Below are positions 22,301 to 32,000 of a stretch of 64,000 bases of DNA, one piece after another. The translations under genes were made by a program, and so were the position numbers. Position 1 is the stretch's first letter. Each line of letters starts with the position of its first letter. Source of the stretch: Taeniopygia guttata (taxonomy: Eukaryota; Chordata; Aves; Passeriformes; Estrildidae); contig NC_133060.1 of assembly GCF_048771995.1 (NCBI RefSeq), forward strand, positions 4,149,501 through 4,213,500, in the 5' to 3' direction. The notes below the pieces were generated by a model. It ran no database searches, had not been told where the DNA came from, and was given only the letters and a program-made list of their open reading frames with translations.

Positions 22301-25300
22301 CTTTGCCCCCATTTTAGATGTTAAATGCACAGTACAACCTCACGCCGACCAAGAACAAAACCGAATTCACTACCAATTTCCAAAACCCGCAGTTGAGAAG
22401 CGAAAGCACCTAGATTTCAGCCCTGCAGAGCAGCAGCAGCCTGTGCTGCTTTTAAAACTGCTGCTGGCAGCGGCAGGGACTCCTCCACACCACACGGCTG
22501 AGCCACGGATCAGCACCGCGGTTCTCTCCCGCTGCCCGCACCCTCCCACCACTCTCGGGAGCCGCTGCCCGCCGCACCAAGGGGGCAGGCAGAAGCCTGC
22601 CACAGGGAGATAAATGGGTTTGGGAATTCTCAGAGTTGTGCATGTCCTTTGAAGGGGGGAGTGTGGCATTCACATATCCTCTGAACAGAGTGAGACTTGT
22701 CTTTCTCAGTATTTCTCCTGAGAGAAGCTATGAGAGAAGCAGAGAAAAGAGAATCAAAAGAATTCTTATCTCACTTGCTGCCGCTTGTTGTTGTGCCCAT
22801 GTAGAATGCAGTCTGGAGATTGTTTACCCAAGGTGATTGCTGGATTGGATTCTGGTGATTGTTGTTTGGATTCATGGACCAATTGGATCCACAGCTGTGT
22901 TGGGAGTCTTGGCAGAGAATCATGGGTTTTTCTAGTTAGTGAGTGATAGTTCTTGTTAGTAAATATAGTGCAATATAGCTATAGTATAATATAGTATAAG
23001 AAAGTAATTTATTAGCCTTCTGATATCATGGAGTTCTGTGCACTATTCTTCCCAGATGTTGGGCATTGTAGCGCCGATATCCCCTTTGTTTATGCATATG
23101 TAGAGAGTTTCATGCATATTCATTTTACTGGTTTCACAAGTTGCAATGAGTTTTTAGCAGTTTTTATTAGTTTTTTTCAGTCCTTGCCCTTTGTGCAGAG
23201 AGCTCTCAGTCAGCCTCAGCCTTTGCCCCTCACAAAGGGTTCCCCGCTTTTCTTGGGAGTTTGAATTTTTGAAGTCCTTCTCTCCATTTATCTTGGGAGT
23301 TTGAATTTTCAAATTCATTCTCAGTTTGAGTTTTTCAATTCCTTCTCTCAGCTTATCTTGGGAGTTTGAATTTTTTAATTCCTTCTCAGTTTGAATTTTT
23401 GAATTCCTTCTCAGTTCGAATCATTGAATTCCTTCTCTCTGCTTATCTTGGGAGTTTGAATTTTTTAATTCCTTCTCTCCATTTATCTTGGGAGTTCAAA
23501 TTCCTGAATTCCTTCTCTCTGCTTACCTTGTGAGTTTGAATTTTCAAATTCCTTCTCTCTGCTTATCTTGGGAGTTTGAATTTTTTAATTTCTTCTCAGT
23601 TTGAGTTTTTGAACCTTCTCTCTGCTTATCTTGGCAGTTTGAATTTTTGAATTCCTCCTCTTGGCCGAGGCGATTCTGCCAGCACAAGTTTTTGATTTTT
23701 CTCGCGAGAACGGGGAGCCTTGATGAGCCTTAACGAGCACAGATGAGCTCGTCACAGGCTCAGAACTCCTCACCTGAATATGGAATGGATTTTGTAGGAG
23801 GACGGTGGTTAGGACGGAGACGAGAGATCTCTGAAGCCAGGGCTTGGAACTTGGGTTTATTGCAAAGGGGCAATAAACTTTTATATATAGGCCCTGTTTG
23901 TATTGGCAGGGGCCCTGTTTGGGGCTGCCAGCCACAGGTCCGAGCAGGGCGAAAGAGAGACCCGAAAGAGAGAGACGTTTCCATTACAATACCATAAATC
24001 TTCTTCTGTGCTGAATATTTTAATTTTCACTAACCAATCCAGTACAAGATACAAATCCCCCAAAGAGAGAGAAGTTCCTGTTACAATACCATAAATCTTC
24101 TCTTCTGAATATTCTAATTTTCTCTAACCAATCCAGTACAAGACACAAATCCTATAGCATTTGCATATAGCCTATAGAAATCATGACATTACCATACCAT
24201 GTTACATTTTAAACCCTAAAAACTTCTCTTTGGACCCCCTCTGCCAAGCCAGTAGGGTCTGCTCTGACCCTTGGAGCTGTCTGCAAGCAGAGGGTATTGT
24301 TTCATCAAAAGGGGATTACCTTCAGCCGGCCATGCCCTTGTTTTCCAGTTGTTCAGTAACTAAGATTTGGCATCTCAAAGCTTGCTTTCGTTTCCATCTC
24401 AGTTATCATTTCCATATTCTCAGAATCCTTTGCCAGGCAATCGCATTGATGAGATTCCCTGTTTCACCTTCCCCAGCAGGATTCCTGTCCCGCTCAATTC
24501 CCGCTCTGTCCCGCAGGGCCGCGAGTTCCGCGCGCACCGCGCCGTGCTGGCCGCGTCCTCGCCCTTCTTCCACGATCAGCTGTTCCTGAAGAACCTGGAC
24601 TCCATCGAGCTGCCCGGCGTCATGGACCCCGCGGCCTTCGCGCTGGTGCTGGGCTGCGCCTACACCGGGCGCCTGTCCATGGCCCGCGGGGACCTGCTCA
24701 GCTTCCTGACGGTGGGCAGCGTGCTGCAGATGTGGCACATCGTGGACAAGTGCACCGAGCTGCTGCGGGAGAGCCACGCTGCCGAGCCGCCCGCTTCCTC
24801 CTTGTCCTCATCATCCTCGTCGTCTTCATCATCCTCCTCCTCCTCCTCACGGCTGCTCTCCAGCCGTGCCAGCGACAGCCAATCCCCCAGCAGCACCAAT
24901 GCACTGCTCCCGGCGCCGCTGCCTGAGCTCCCGGCAGGGAAAGCGGGCAGCGAGGAGGAGGAGGAGGAGGAGGGCAGCGAGGAAGGGGCCCGGGCTCTGC
25001 CCCGAAAACCGTGGGTTTTGGTCAAGCGCCAGTGGCTGCAGGAGGACCTGGTGCTCACCTGCGAGGAGGATGAGGAACCCATGGTGGGGGAGTGCCGGGA
25101 AAATCTGGGAATTCCCAATGAGAATGAGGGCGGGGAGGGTGGGAAAGGGAGCACGGGAGAGGAGGGGGTGCCCGGCCAGGAAAATCTGGGAATGGGACCC
25201 AGGAATAACCGGGAAAATCCGGGAATGGGATCTGGGAATAGCCCGGGAAAATCAGGAATGGGGCCTGGGAGGGGCTGTGAAAATTCAGGAATAGGACCTG

Positions 25301-26550
25301 GGAATGCCCAGGAAAATCTGGGAATGGGATCCAGGAGGGGTTGGGAAAATCCAGGAATGGGGCCTGGGAATAGCCGGGAAAATTTGGGAATGGGATCCAG
25401 GAGAGGCCGAGGTGCCTGGGGCAGTGAGGAAATCCATGGAATTCCACATGGAAATGAGGGAATTCTATATGAAAATGAGGGAATTTCACATGGAAATGAG
25501 GGAATTTTGCACGGAAGTGAGGGAATTTCTCACCAAAATGAGGGAATTTTGCATGGGTCTGGCGGGATTTCACGCAGAAGCGAAGGAACTGGGGGAATGT
25601 CACACGAAAACAAGGGAATCCTGCAGAGAACTGGGCGGATCCCGCACAGAACTGAGGGAACTGTGCACAGAACTGACACAATTTTGCATGAAAATGAGAA
25701 AATTTTGACCGGAATCGGAATTTCGCACGAAAATGGAATGTTGAACGGAACAACTGGAATTTCACAAGAGAACGAGGGAATTTTGCACAGGACTGGCAGA
25801 ATTTTGCATGAAAATGAGGGAATTTTAACTGGAATCGGTGGAATTTTGCATGAAAATTCAGGAATTTTGACCAGAACCAGCAGAATTCGGGATGGAACCG
25901 AGGGAATTTTGATTCAAACTGGTGGAATCGCACATGAAAATGAGGGAGTTTTAACCGGAATCAGAGGAATTTCACACAAAACCTCGGAAATGTTGCCCAG
26001 AACTGCTGGAATTTCACATGAAAATTTGGGGATTTCGACCAGAACCAGCAGGATTCTGCATGAAAACTTTGGGATTTCAACCAGAACCAGCAGGATTCCG
26101 GATGGAACCGAGGGGATTTTGACCAGAACCGGCAAAATTTCACATGAAAATTCTGGAATTTCACCCAGACCCGCCCGGATGGTGAATCCCGGAGCCGCCC
26201 GCAGAGCGCCCCGCCCAGTGGGGGCGGGTCCTGGCCCCTCGCAGCCCTCACCTGCCGCCAAGGTGAGCTCGTGCGGCTCGGCCAAGGTGTTCGTGTGCCA
26301 CTGTGGGAAGGCGTTCTCGCACCGCAGCATGCGCGAGCGGCACGTGAACATGCACCTGGACCTGCGACCCTTCACCTGTGCGCAGTGCCGCAAGCGCTTC
26401 AAGATGAAACATCACCTGACAGAGCACATGAAAACCCACACTGGGCTGCGGCCCTACACCTGCAATACCTGTGAACGCACCTTCATGTGGAGGGACAGCT
26501 TCGTCAGGCACCGGGGCACCTGTGCAGGGACAGCTGGCACACCTGAGTGA
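16276..26550 (+). CDS. ZBTB22: ZBTB22, BTB/POZ zinc-finger transcription factor
   Basis: Nuclear BTB-zinc-finger protein of the MHC-linked ZBTB22/DAXX pair. Two coding exons, 16276-16446 (57 codons) and 24517-26550, join in phase 0 to give 734 residues. Exon 1 has a Pro/Ser-rich start and the first half of the BTB fold ([18 protein letters not shown]). Exon 2 continues with [18 protein letters not shown] and [19 protein letters not shown] Ser/Glu-rich linker with [11 protein letters not shown] follows, then two repeat arrays (about residues 279-355 and 370-608). Three C-terminal fingers start near residue 645: [25 protein letters not shown] and [17 protein letters not shown]; the first has CxC spacing and the last ends in Cys, as I recall for human ZBTB22. 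The 8-kb intron is filled with ERV sequence. The protein stops five codons after its last Cys-containing segment, shorter than my memory of the human tail. Confidence 0.92.
16480..17440 (-). mobile_element. LTR fragments, minus orientation, in ZBTB22 intron
   Basis: Two LTR-like pieces abut the decayed pol remnant. The first (about 16490-17030) has a reversed AATAAA in AATTTATTGGGG near 16592. It resembles the LTR at 61678, judged by eye from CTGACACCCCTTTGGCC-type text. The second (about 17130-17440) has a reversed AATAAA in GCTTTATTCTGG near 17420, exactly where the integrase frame breaks off. Ends and target duplications were not resolved. Confidence 0.55.
17426..19456 (-). pseudogene. pol remnant (RT, RNase H, partial integrase)
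   Basis: The reverse-transcriptase palm is recognisable from IDIKDCF and the active-site box YIDD (within YHYIDDILV, around 19010-19030). Thumb/connection text covers about 18430-18900. The RNase H end has the ITDSA and GNRRADALA motifs. The integrase zinc-binding HHCC region follows (HQLFHQN to CPNCQQ), then the first catalytic Asp in WQTDVTH. The frame then runs into LTR sequence near 17440, so integrase lacks its second half. At least four frame breaks separate the pieces. Confidence 0.8.
17440..22135 (-). mobile_element. Decayed class II (betaretrovirus-like) ERV, gag-pro-pol
   Basis: Read on the minus strand from 22135 downwards: gag with an N-terminal Met-Gly (myristoylation context), capsid-like text, protease/dUTPase-like region, reverse transcriptase, RNase H and the first half of integrase, broken near 17440. 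No envelope is seen. All frames are interrupted by stops and shifts, so it cannot encode a functional virus. It lies antisense inside ZBTB22 intron 1. Confidence 0.8.
19460..22135 (-). pseudogene. gag-pro remnant of the intronic ERV
   Basis: Matrix-like text starts at 22135 with MG and runs through a Pro-rich segment (about 21300-21900). Capsid-like text is at 20874-21179 ([18 protein letters not shown]). A region with dUTPase/protease character lies at about 19460-20720. Assignments inside gag-pro rest on position and composition and are weaker than for pol. The frame is broken repeatedly. Confidence 0.55.
22136..22661. other. Presumed ERV leader, no gene seen
   Basis: This is the stretch between the gag start at 22135 and the next LTR. 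No convincing primer-binding site or 5' LTR end was found, so the 5' end of the intronic ERV seems lost or too decayed to read. Confidence 0.4.
22662..23042 (+). mobile_element. Solo LTR, family B (copy 1)
   Basis: Starts TGTGGCATTCAC and ends near GGAGTTCTGTGCA. It is alignable by eye with the copy at 36985-37341 over most of its length, sharing GAATG(C/T)(A/G)-type text, GATTGTTTACC(C/T)(A/G)AGGTGATTGCT and ATTAGCCTTCTG-type ends. Plus orientation is inferred from the polyadenylation signal of the second copy. No clear target duplication was found. Confidence 0.65.
23255..23665 (+). repeat. AT-rich tandem repeat (TTTGAATTTTTGAATTCC)
   Basis: Tandem units of roughly 35-50 bp built on CTTATCTTGGGAGTTTGAA and TTTTTAATTCCTTCTC occur about ten times with variation. 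Confidence 0.85.
23690..24420 (-). mobile_element. LTR-like segment with internal ~100-bp duplication
   Basis: A reversed polyadenylation signal occurs in GGGTTTATTGCAAAGG near 23856. A block with CATTACAATACCATAAATCTTC and CTAACCAATCCAGTACAAGA-type text occurs twice in tandem (about 23960-24060 and 24070-24150). Exact termini were not resolved. It sits just before the acceptor of ZBTB22 exon 2. Confidence 0.5.
25180..25410 (+). repeat. 33-bp coding minisatellite in ZBTB22, seven copies
   Basis: Seven exact-length 11-residue units follow the pattern E-N-x-G-M-G-x-x-x-x-x (for example [22 protein letters not shown]). They are in frame, in the linker between BTB and zinc fingers. Confidence 0.92.
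25453..26169 (+). repeat. 21-bp coding minisatellite (heptads) in ZBTB22
   Basis: About 34 heptads of the pattern (N/T)-(E/S)-(G/R)-I-(L/S)-x-x (for example [21 protein letters not shown]) run without a stop. A few units are one residue shorter or longer by whole codons. Hydrophobic residues recur at positions 4 and 5. Confidence 0.92.
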
Positions 26551-26990
26551 CACCTGAGTGACACCTGAGTGACACCTGGCACACCTGGCACACCTGGGCA
26601 CAGGTGTGTCACACCTGAGTGATACCTGACACACCTGAGTGATACCTGAGTGACACCTGGCACATCTGGGCACAGGGGATGTCACACCTGGGGAGAGATG
26701 TCACACCTGGGCACAGGTAATGTCACATGTGAGTTACACCTGGTGGGGTTGGTGACATATACCTAGTGGGGTGGGCAGGTGAGGGTGGAGGGGACAGCTG
26801 GGCATGACGGTGACATTACACCCAGGTGAGCCTGCATCCAGGTCACATCTAGATGATGTCACACTGGTGGAGGTCATGTCACACCTGGGTAGGAGGGGGG
26901 TGTGGACAGGTGATGTCATAGCTAGGTGAGCTGGTGATGTCACACTGAGGTAGAGGTGACATCATAACCAGGTGACACCACACCTGAATG
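26534..26990 (+). repeat. ACACCTGAGTG minisatellite starting at the ZBTB22 stop
   Basis: Tandem CACACCTGAGTGA and CACCTGGCA units begin with the final codons of ZBTB22 (the TGA at 26548-26550 lies inside the first unit) and run through the presumed 3' UTR. No AATAAA was seen nearby, so the 3' end of the gene is undetermined. Confidence 0.8.
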
Positions 26991-27960
26991 GAGAGGTGAT
27001 GTTGCAGCTGGATAACTGGGTCCCAGCCACACCTGGGCACTTGGAACCCTCACACCTGGATCTGCTTATACCTGTATCCCTCACACATGGAGCCCCCACA
27101 CCTGGATCCCTCACACCTGGATCTCTTACCCCTGAGTCCCAGCCTGCCCAGATGTTGGGGTTCCTGCAAACCTGGATCAGCAGTTCTCAGCACACCTGGG
27201 CACCTGCACCCTGCCCAGACACACCTGGATCTCCCCTGGACACCTGGACCTCCTCAAAACGAACCTGGAACCCCTCAAAGACCTCTGTATCCCCTCAGAA
27301 GACCTGGGTCCTTCCCAGGACACCTGGATCGCCCCAAAAAGCACCTGGAACCTCCCCAAGGGCCCTTGGATCCCTCCAGGACACCTGGATCCCCCTGAAA
27401 GTGCCTGGATCCATGGAGGAACACCTGGAACTGCCCCCAGGACACTTGAGACCCCTCCCAGGAACACCTGGATGCCTCCTGAGCACAGTGGGAGCCCTTA
27501 GGAACACCTGGATTCCCCAAAAAAACACCTGGGACACCCCTAAAACCACCTGGAAATGCCTCAGGGACACCTGGATGTCCCGTAGGACACCTGAACCTCC
27601 CTCAAGGACACCTGGATCTCCCCAAAAAACACCTGGACCCACCCAAAACCCACTTGGATCCCTCCAAAAACACCTGGACCCACCCAAAACCCACTTGGAT
27701 CCCTCCAAAAACACCTGGACCCACCCAAAAACCCACCTGGACCCACCCAGGAACACCTTGAACTGCCCCCAGGAACACCTGCCCTCCCCCAACTCACCTG
27801 AACTCCCCAAACCCCACCTGGAATCCCTAAAAACCTACCTGGATCCACCTAGGAACACATGGACCCACCCAAACTCACTCGAAGCCCCCAAAAATCCACC
27901 TGGGACCTCCAAAATCCCACCTGGCCCCTCCCCCGTGACAGCACAGGTGTGGCCGTGCCC
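26991..27960 (+). repeat. ACACCTGGA minisatellite array
   Basis: Degenerate units of about 25-35 bp centred on ACACCTGGATCCCTCC and ACACCTGGACCCACCC continue for nearly 1 kb. Near-exact copies cluster at 27630-27740. A long + strand frame across it is a by-product of unit length and composition. Confidence 0.85.
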
Positions 27961-28617
27961 CCCTCACCCCCCCCGGTTTTTATTTTTGGGTCGATTTGTG
28001 GCAATTTTTGGTTTCCATTGATAAAAATCCAACTGGGGGCATTGCCAAGTCTCATTTGGGGTGAGGCTTTGGGATGGGGCGGGGCCAGAACGCGGAGCTG
28101 GGAATTGGGAGGGGTGGGGTCTGAGGGGGTGGGGCGCTCGCTGGGCGTGTCCATCAGCAAGGGACAGGGCTAGAAACATGAGGCGGGGCCTAAAAGGGGG
28201 CGTGGTCAACATCTGGGGGCTCATCCTGCCCCCTCCTCCCCCCAAATTCCCTGGGACCCCACCCTCACCACCCCTCCCCCACCCATAGGACCCTCCCTGA
28301 AACCTCCACAGCCGCTCCCCCTGAGTTGTTCTCACCTGGGAACCCCCAAATCATTGGCAATTCTCACGTGGGACCCCCAAACCTCAGCTGGGACCACCCA
28401 AATCTCACCTGGGACCATCCAAACCTCAGCTGTGACCCTCCAAAATTTCCTCAGGACTCCCCAAAACCAGTCAAAGGTGGGGCAGGCTTGGGCGGTGATG
28501 TCACCTCACCCTGTCTCGATCCAGCCGCGCCATTCTCAGGCGTGCCCCCAACGCACACGCGAGTGTATTTGCCTCCCGGAGTGTACCTGGCGTGTACCCA
28601 GAGTGTCCCCAGCCACC
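27961..28617 (+). other. Spacer and upstream region of the unknown gene
   Basis: No coding signal. A GC-rich segment (about 28060-28300) is followed by a run of ACCTGGGACC/ACCTCAGCTG-like repeats to about 28440. The last 100 bp before the ATG at 28618 carries GTGT-rich text that recurs upstream of the paralogue at 60606, so it may hold the promoter. Confidence 0.4.
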
Positions 28618-29700
28618 ATGGAGCCCCACGAGGTGTGACAATCCCGAAGCGGGGGGGCCGGGAGGGGATGGTGATGTGGCAGGAGAGGATGGGTGTGATG
28701 GGAAGTGGGGAGGTGACTGAGGGGCGGAGGGGACCGAGGGTGGCAGAGGGGACGAGGGGGTGACACAGGGGCAGAGGGGAGAGCAGATCCCTCCACGGAG
28801 GGGACAAAGGGGGACCCCACGAGGGTACAGAGGCCACCACAGGAGGCCACAAGTGCCACGAGGTCCCTGCCACCTCCTCTGTCCCCTCCCTAGCTACTGG
28901 AGGTGCTGGTGGCTGCAGCGGCCACCCTGGGTGAGGTGGTGGCAGCCGCTACTGTGCAGAACAGGGGCATGCTGCTGGATGGGTCCCCAAAGTGCCTGCA
29001 CGCGTCCCTGAAGACGTACATCAATCACCTTGGTGTGACCCTGAATCAGTGTTGGGTCACCTCCTGGGACCACTTTGATGTCACCTCCCTGGGCTACCTT
29101 GATGACATTTCCCTGGGCCAATTCTTTGTCCTACTGGGCAACTGTGGTGCCGCCCTCTGGCACCACCCCAGGGCTGCACCCCTGGGCCAGGCCGTGGCCA
29201 GCCTTGAGGCTAACCTGGAGGCCACCTGGGCCGATGTCACAGTCGTGGCCAGCACCTGGCAGGAGTGGGTGGACAGGCTCTTGGAGAGCTGGTCCTGGCT
29301 GGTCGAGGAGGCCACTGAGCTCTGCAGCAACGGGGAGGACACAGCCATCAGGAGGGAACCACAGGCAGAGCCGCCCCTGGGGCCGCTGGAGTGCTTGGTG
29401 GCCACATGTGACAGAGCCATCGCATTCCCCCAGGAGCTGCAGTGCCGGCTCAGGGACATAGAATTAGCTCTGCCATCCCCTGATTTCCGCGTGGCCTTGG
29501 CAGCCAGGGTGGCTGAGGCTGAGCGGCTGTGGGTTGTCAGCGCCAGCCTGGCAGCGCGTCACCTGGGGAAGATACTTGGGCAAATCAGAATAATCTTGGA
29601 CAGTTTCCTTTGCAGCCCTGATGGTCCTGCTGCCCGTATGGTGGCCAAGTGGTGCCAAAAAGCCATCGAGGACATCCCGATGCTGCTGCAAGAACACTGA
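28618..29700 (+). CDS. Uncharacterised two-exon gene, intact copy
   Basis: I do not recognise this family. Exon 1 (28618-28632) is only five codons, MEPHE, in a strong start context (CCACCATGG). Donor GTGTGA at 28633 and acceptor CCCTCCCTAG (28893) give exon 2 at 28894-29700. The product is 273 residues. It has no signal peptide or membrane span, is rich in Leu, Ala and Trp, and looks mostly helical (VASLEANLEATW, WQEWVDRLLESW, RLRDIELAL, ARVAEAERLW). The exon structure is supported by a paralogue at 60606 with the same five-codon exon, intron and acceptor. This copy is open throughout while the other is broken, which suggests it is or was recently functional. An alternative is a relic that happens to remain open. 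Confidence 0.6.
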
Positions 29701-29810
29701 TGTCACTGCCGTGATGTCATCAGGGCAGCAATATTGCTAGCATCACTTTTCCCTTCTCCCCTCCCCGCTTGGGTTTTGATACAAATTTGGGGAATTTTCT
29801 GTGAATTTTC

Positions 29811-29816
29811 ATTAAA
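29811..29816 (+). terminator. Possible polyadenylation signal (ATTAAA)
   Basis: ATTAAA lies 111 bp after the stop of the unknown gene. The surrounding 3' flank (TTTGGGGAATTTT, then CCTGATGGGAATTCCTGGGG) is conserved near 63050-63105, in the paralogue copy. Confidence 0.45.
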
Positions 29817-29889
29817 ATTGGTCCAAATCCTGATGGGAATTCCTGGGGTGATGTCACCAGGGACACTCTGAGGACACTCAGGGACACTC

Positions 29890-31800
29890 AGGGCCATTGT
29901 TGTGGGTTGGGGGGATGATGAGGCAGCTTTCCTGCACTGTGGGTGCAGCAGACCGTTTCTTGAGCCTCCTCAAGAACCATCAGGTCCCTTTCCCTCCATG
30001 GGCAGTTTCACCTCAAATGCCCAATTTCCCTGCACTACTGACAGATTGGGCCTCGTTTGTTCAATTGCCCTTTCCCCTTTTAGGGTCCCTCCCCCAGGGA
30101 GCTCTGTTCCCATTATGCTCCCCCTACTCCTGCTTGCCTTGCCCTGACAGGGGCTCACTTCCCTCTGGGGGTGGGTCCTTGCACGTCTGGTTCCCCTCGG
30201 CAATAGCGGCTGCCATTCTTTTCCCTTTCCCCGTGGCTTTCTCCTCGTCCCTCCATACACTGACCTTCTGGGCTTCTTTTAACAGGTCATTCAACCCCTT
30301 ATCCTGGCATTCCCTTTTGAGCTTCTCTTTATATCCAGCCCAGCATGAGTGACAAAGTTTATCTTCAATAAAGCTTGTCCAGCTTTTGTATCAGTCTGCA
30401 CCTGAGTATTGTCTCGTATTTCTTTTTAACCTCTCCAGCCATTCAGGTGGAGTCTCATCCTTCTTTTGTTGTTCAGCAAATGCCTTGTGGGTGTTCTGAG
30501 TTGTTGGAGCAGCCTCCCTAATGCCCCTGACAATTAATGCTCTATAATCTTCCATGTTCTGCCTTCCCCTGGGGTTAAGGTGATCCCAATTAGGGCATTG
30601 CAAGGGCATTTTCTTCTCCCCAGCGGCCCATGGGGTGCGTGTTCCCTCTCCCAAATGCACATCCCTGCTGCTCAGATCATTTGTCTTTCCTTGGCTGATT
30701 ATTACAGATTGCACTTTGTCCCAGGTATAAACACTGGGTCCCAAAAATTGGTCTACTTGTTCTGCTAACCTGATAGGATCTTCTAGCAGAACTTTTAATT
30801 CCTTTTAAAATGCTCTCACTTAAGTGGAATTAAGTGGGACAGTCACAAACCTGATTCCCCGTGTGCCCCTCCCAATGGCACTTCCCAGAGGGGGTTAGTG
30901 CCACTGCTTGGATCTCATTTTTCCATTCCTCTCACTGGATGCTCTGCTCCAGGTATTCTGGCTGGGTCCATCAGGGGGTGCAGGGGGTGCAGGGGCTGCC
31001 TGCAGATACGGTGGGGGCAGATACTCTAAGGGGTCCCAGGTTTCATTTCTTTTAATTTAAATACGTTGGTCTCCCCCAGGGAAGCCTCGCCCTTCCAAGT
31101 GGCAGCAGAGTCACTTTTTTCCTGACTGACTGGTTCTTTGGCATTCACATGAATATTCAAAGTTGGCATACCCACCCCTCAAAGGAACTCATTTTGGCCA
31201 GATCAATGATGAATGATCAGATCTTATCTCCTGATTAGTCTATTTTCTCATATAATAATGTATCGTTTTGATTTAATTTTTATTTCTTGCATCAGGGTTA
31301 TGTTCCCCCTGTACCAATTTTATTCCCAGGAGGCTATCTGGAAGTGTACCCATCAATGTTTCCCTGTTCTCCTTTTCCCTTGGGGTTTTCTCCTTGTTTG
31401 CTTTGAGTGCCATTTTCTCACCTTATCCAGGCATCAGCACAGTCCACACACCTTTTTTTTTTTCCTTCTTTCTTAACTTCCAAGCAATTCTGTCTCTCCT
31501 CCTTTCATACGTATTTTCCCAGTCCTTCTGGGGCCTTGTTCAGGCTTGGGGACCTAAATGCTGTTTTCCCACACACTATTTCCTTCAGAAATTTTACAAA
31601 AATTAATGCCAGATTCCTGGCTCTCAGTTCGACTTTTTCATAGTCCTTGCACCAGGCACTGTTTTGTGTGGGTGTGCAATGCCACCTCTCGTGGCAGATC
31701 TTACACCATACCCAAGGTTCACATCTGAGTACATAACTTAAATACAAAACTACACTCATACAGACAACACAAACATTTATTTTAAAATTTATTCAGCTAG
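29890..31800 (-). mobile_element. Gammaretrovirus-like gag remnant
   Basis: Minus-strand capsid text at 30391-30744 contains GRQNMEDYRALIVRGIREA and DETPPEWLERLKRN, typical of the C-terminal capsid of gammaretrovirus-type (ERV1) gag. A basic, nucleocapsid-like tail follows towards 29970 (GYKEKLKRECQ). Matrix-like text (RARNLALIFVKFLKEI) lies near 31590-31640. Frames are broken by stops and shifts. The 5' side is cut by the LTR that begins at 32001. Confidence 0.75.
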
Positions 31801-32000
31801 ACAACAAACACTTTGCTTTTCCCTGCCCACCTCGGTCACCTGAAAAGCGGAAGTGCAGATCGAAGCTCCTTGTTTGTTTTGTGCTGAAGTACATCTCATT
31901 CACTCATCAGTTACACCCACCAATCACGCAAGACACGGGACATAAACTTTCACTTCCCACTCTCCTCGTTTCCCATTCACACTTTCACACAACACTGAGG

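Noticed and set aside
22136-22661. Possible primer-binding site for the intronic ERV
   Set aside because: No stretch matched a tRNA 3' end well enough to call.
26972-28021. + strand 349-codon frame with PGSLTPGS-like repeats
   Set aside because: It follows the ACACCTGGA minisatellite exactly and has no gene context.
28451-28873. Minus-strand Pro/Ser-rich frame across the unknown gene's intron
   Set aside because: Antisense of a G-rich intron; the sense gene has paralogue support.
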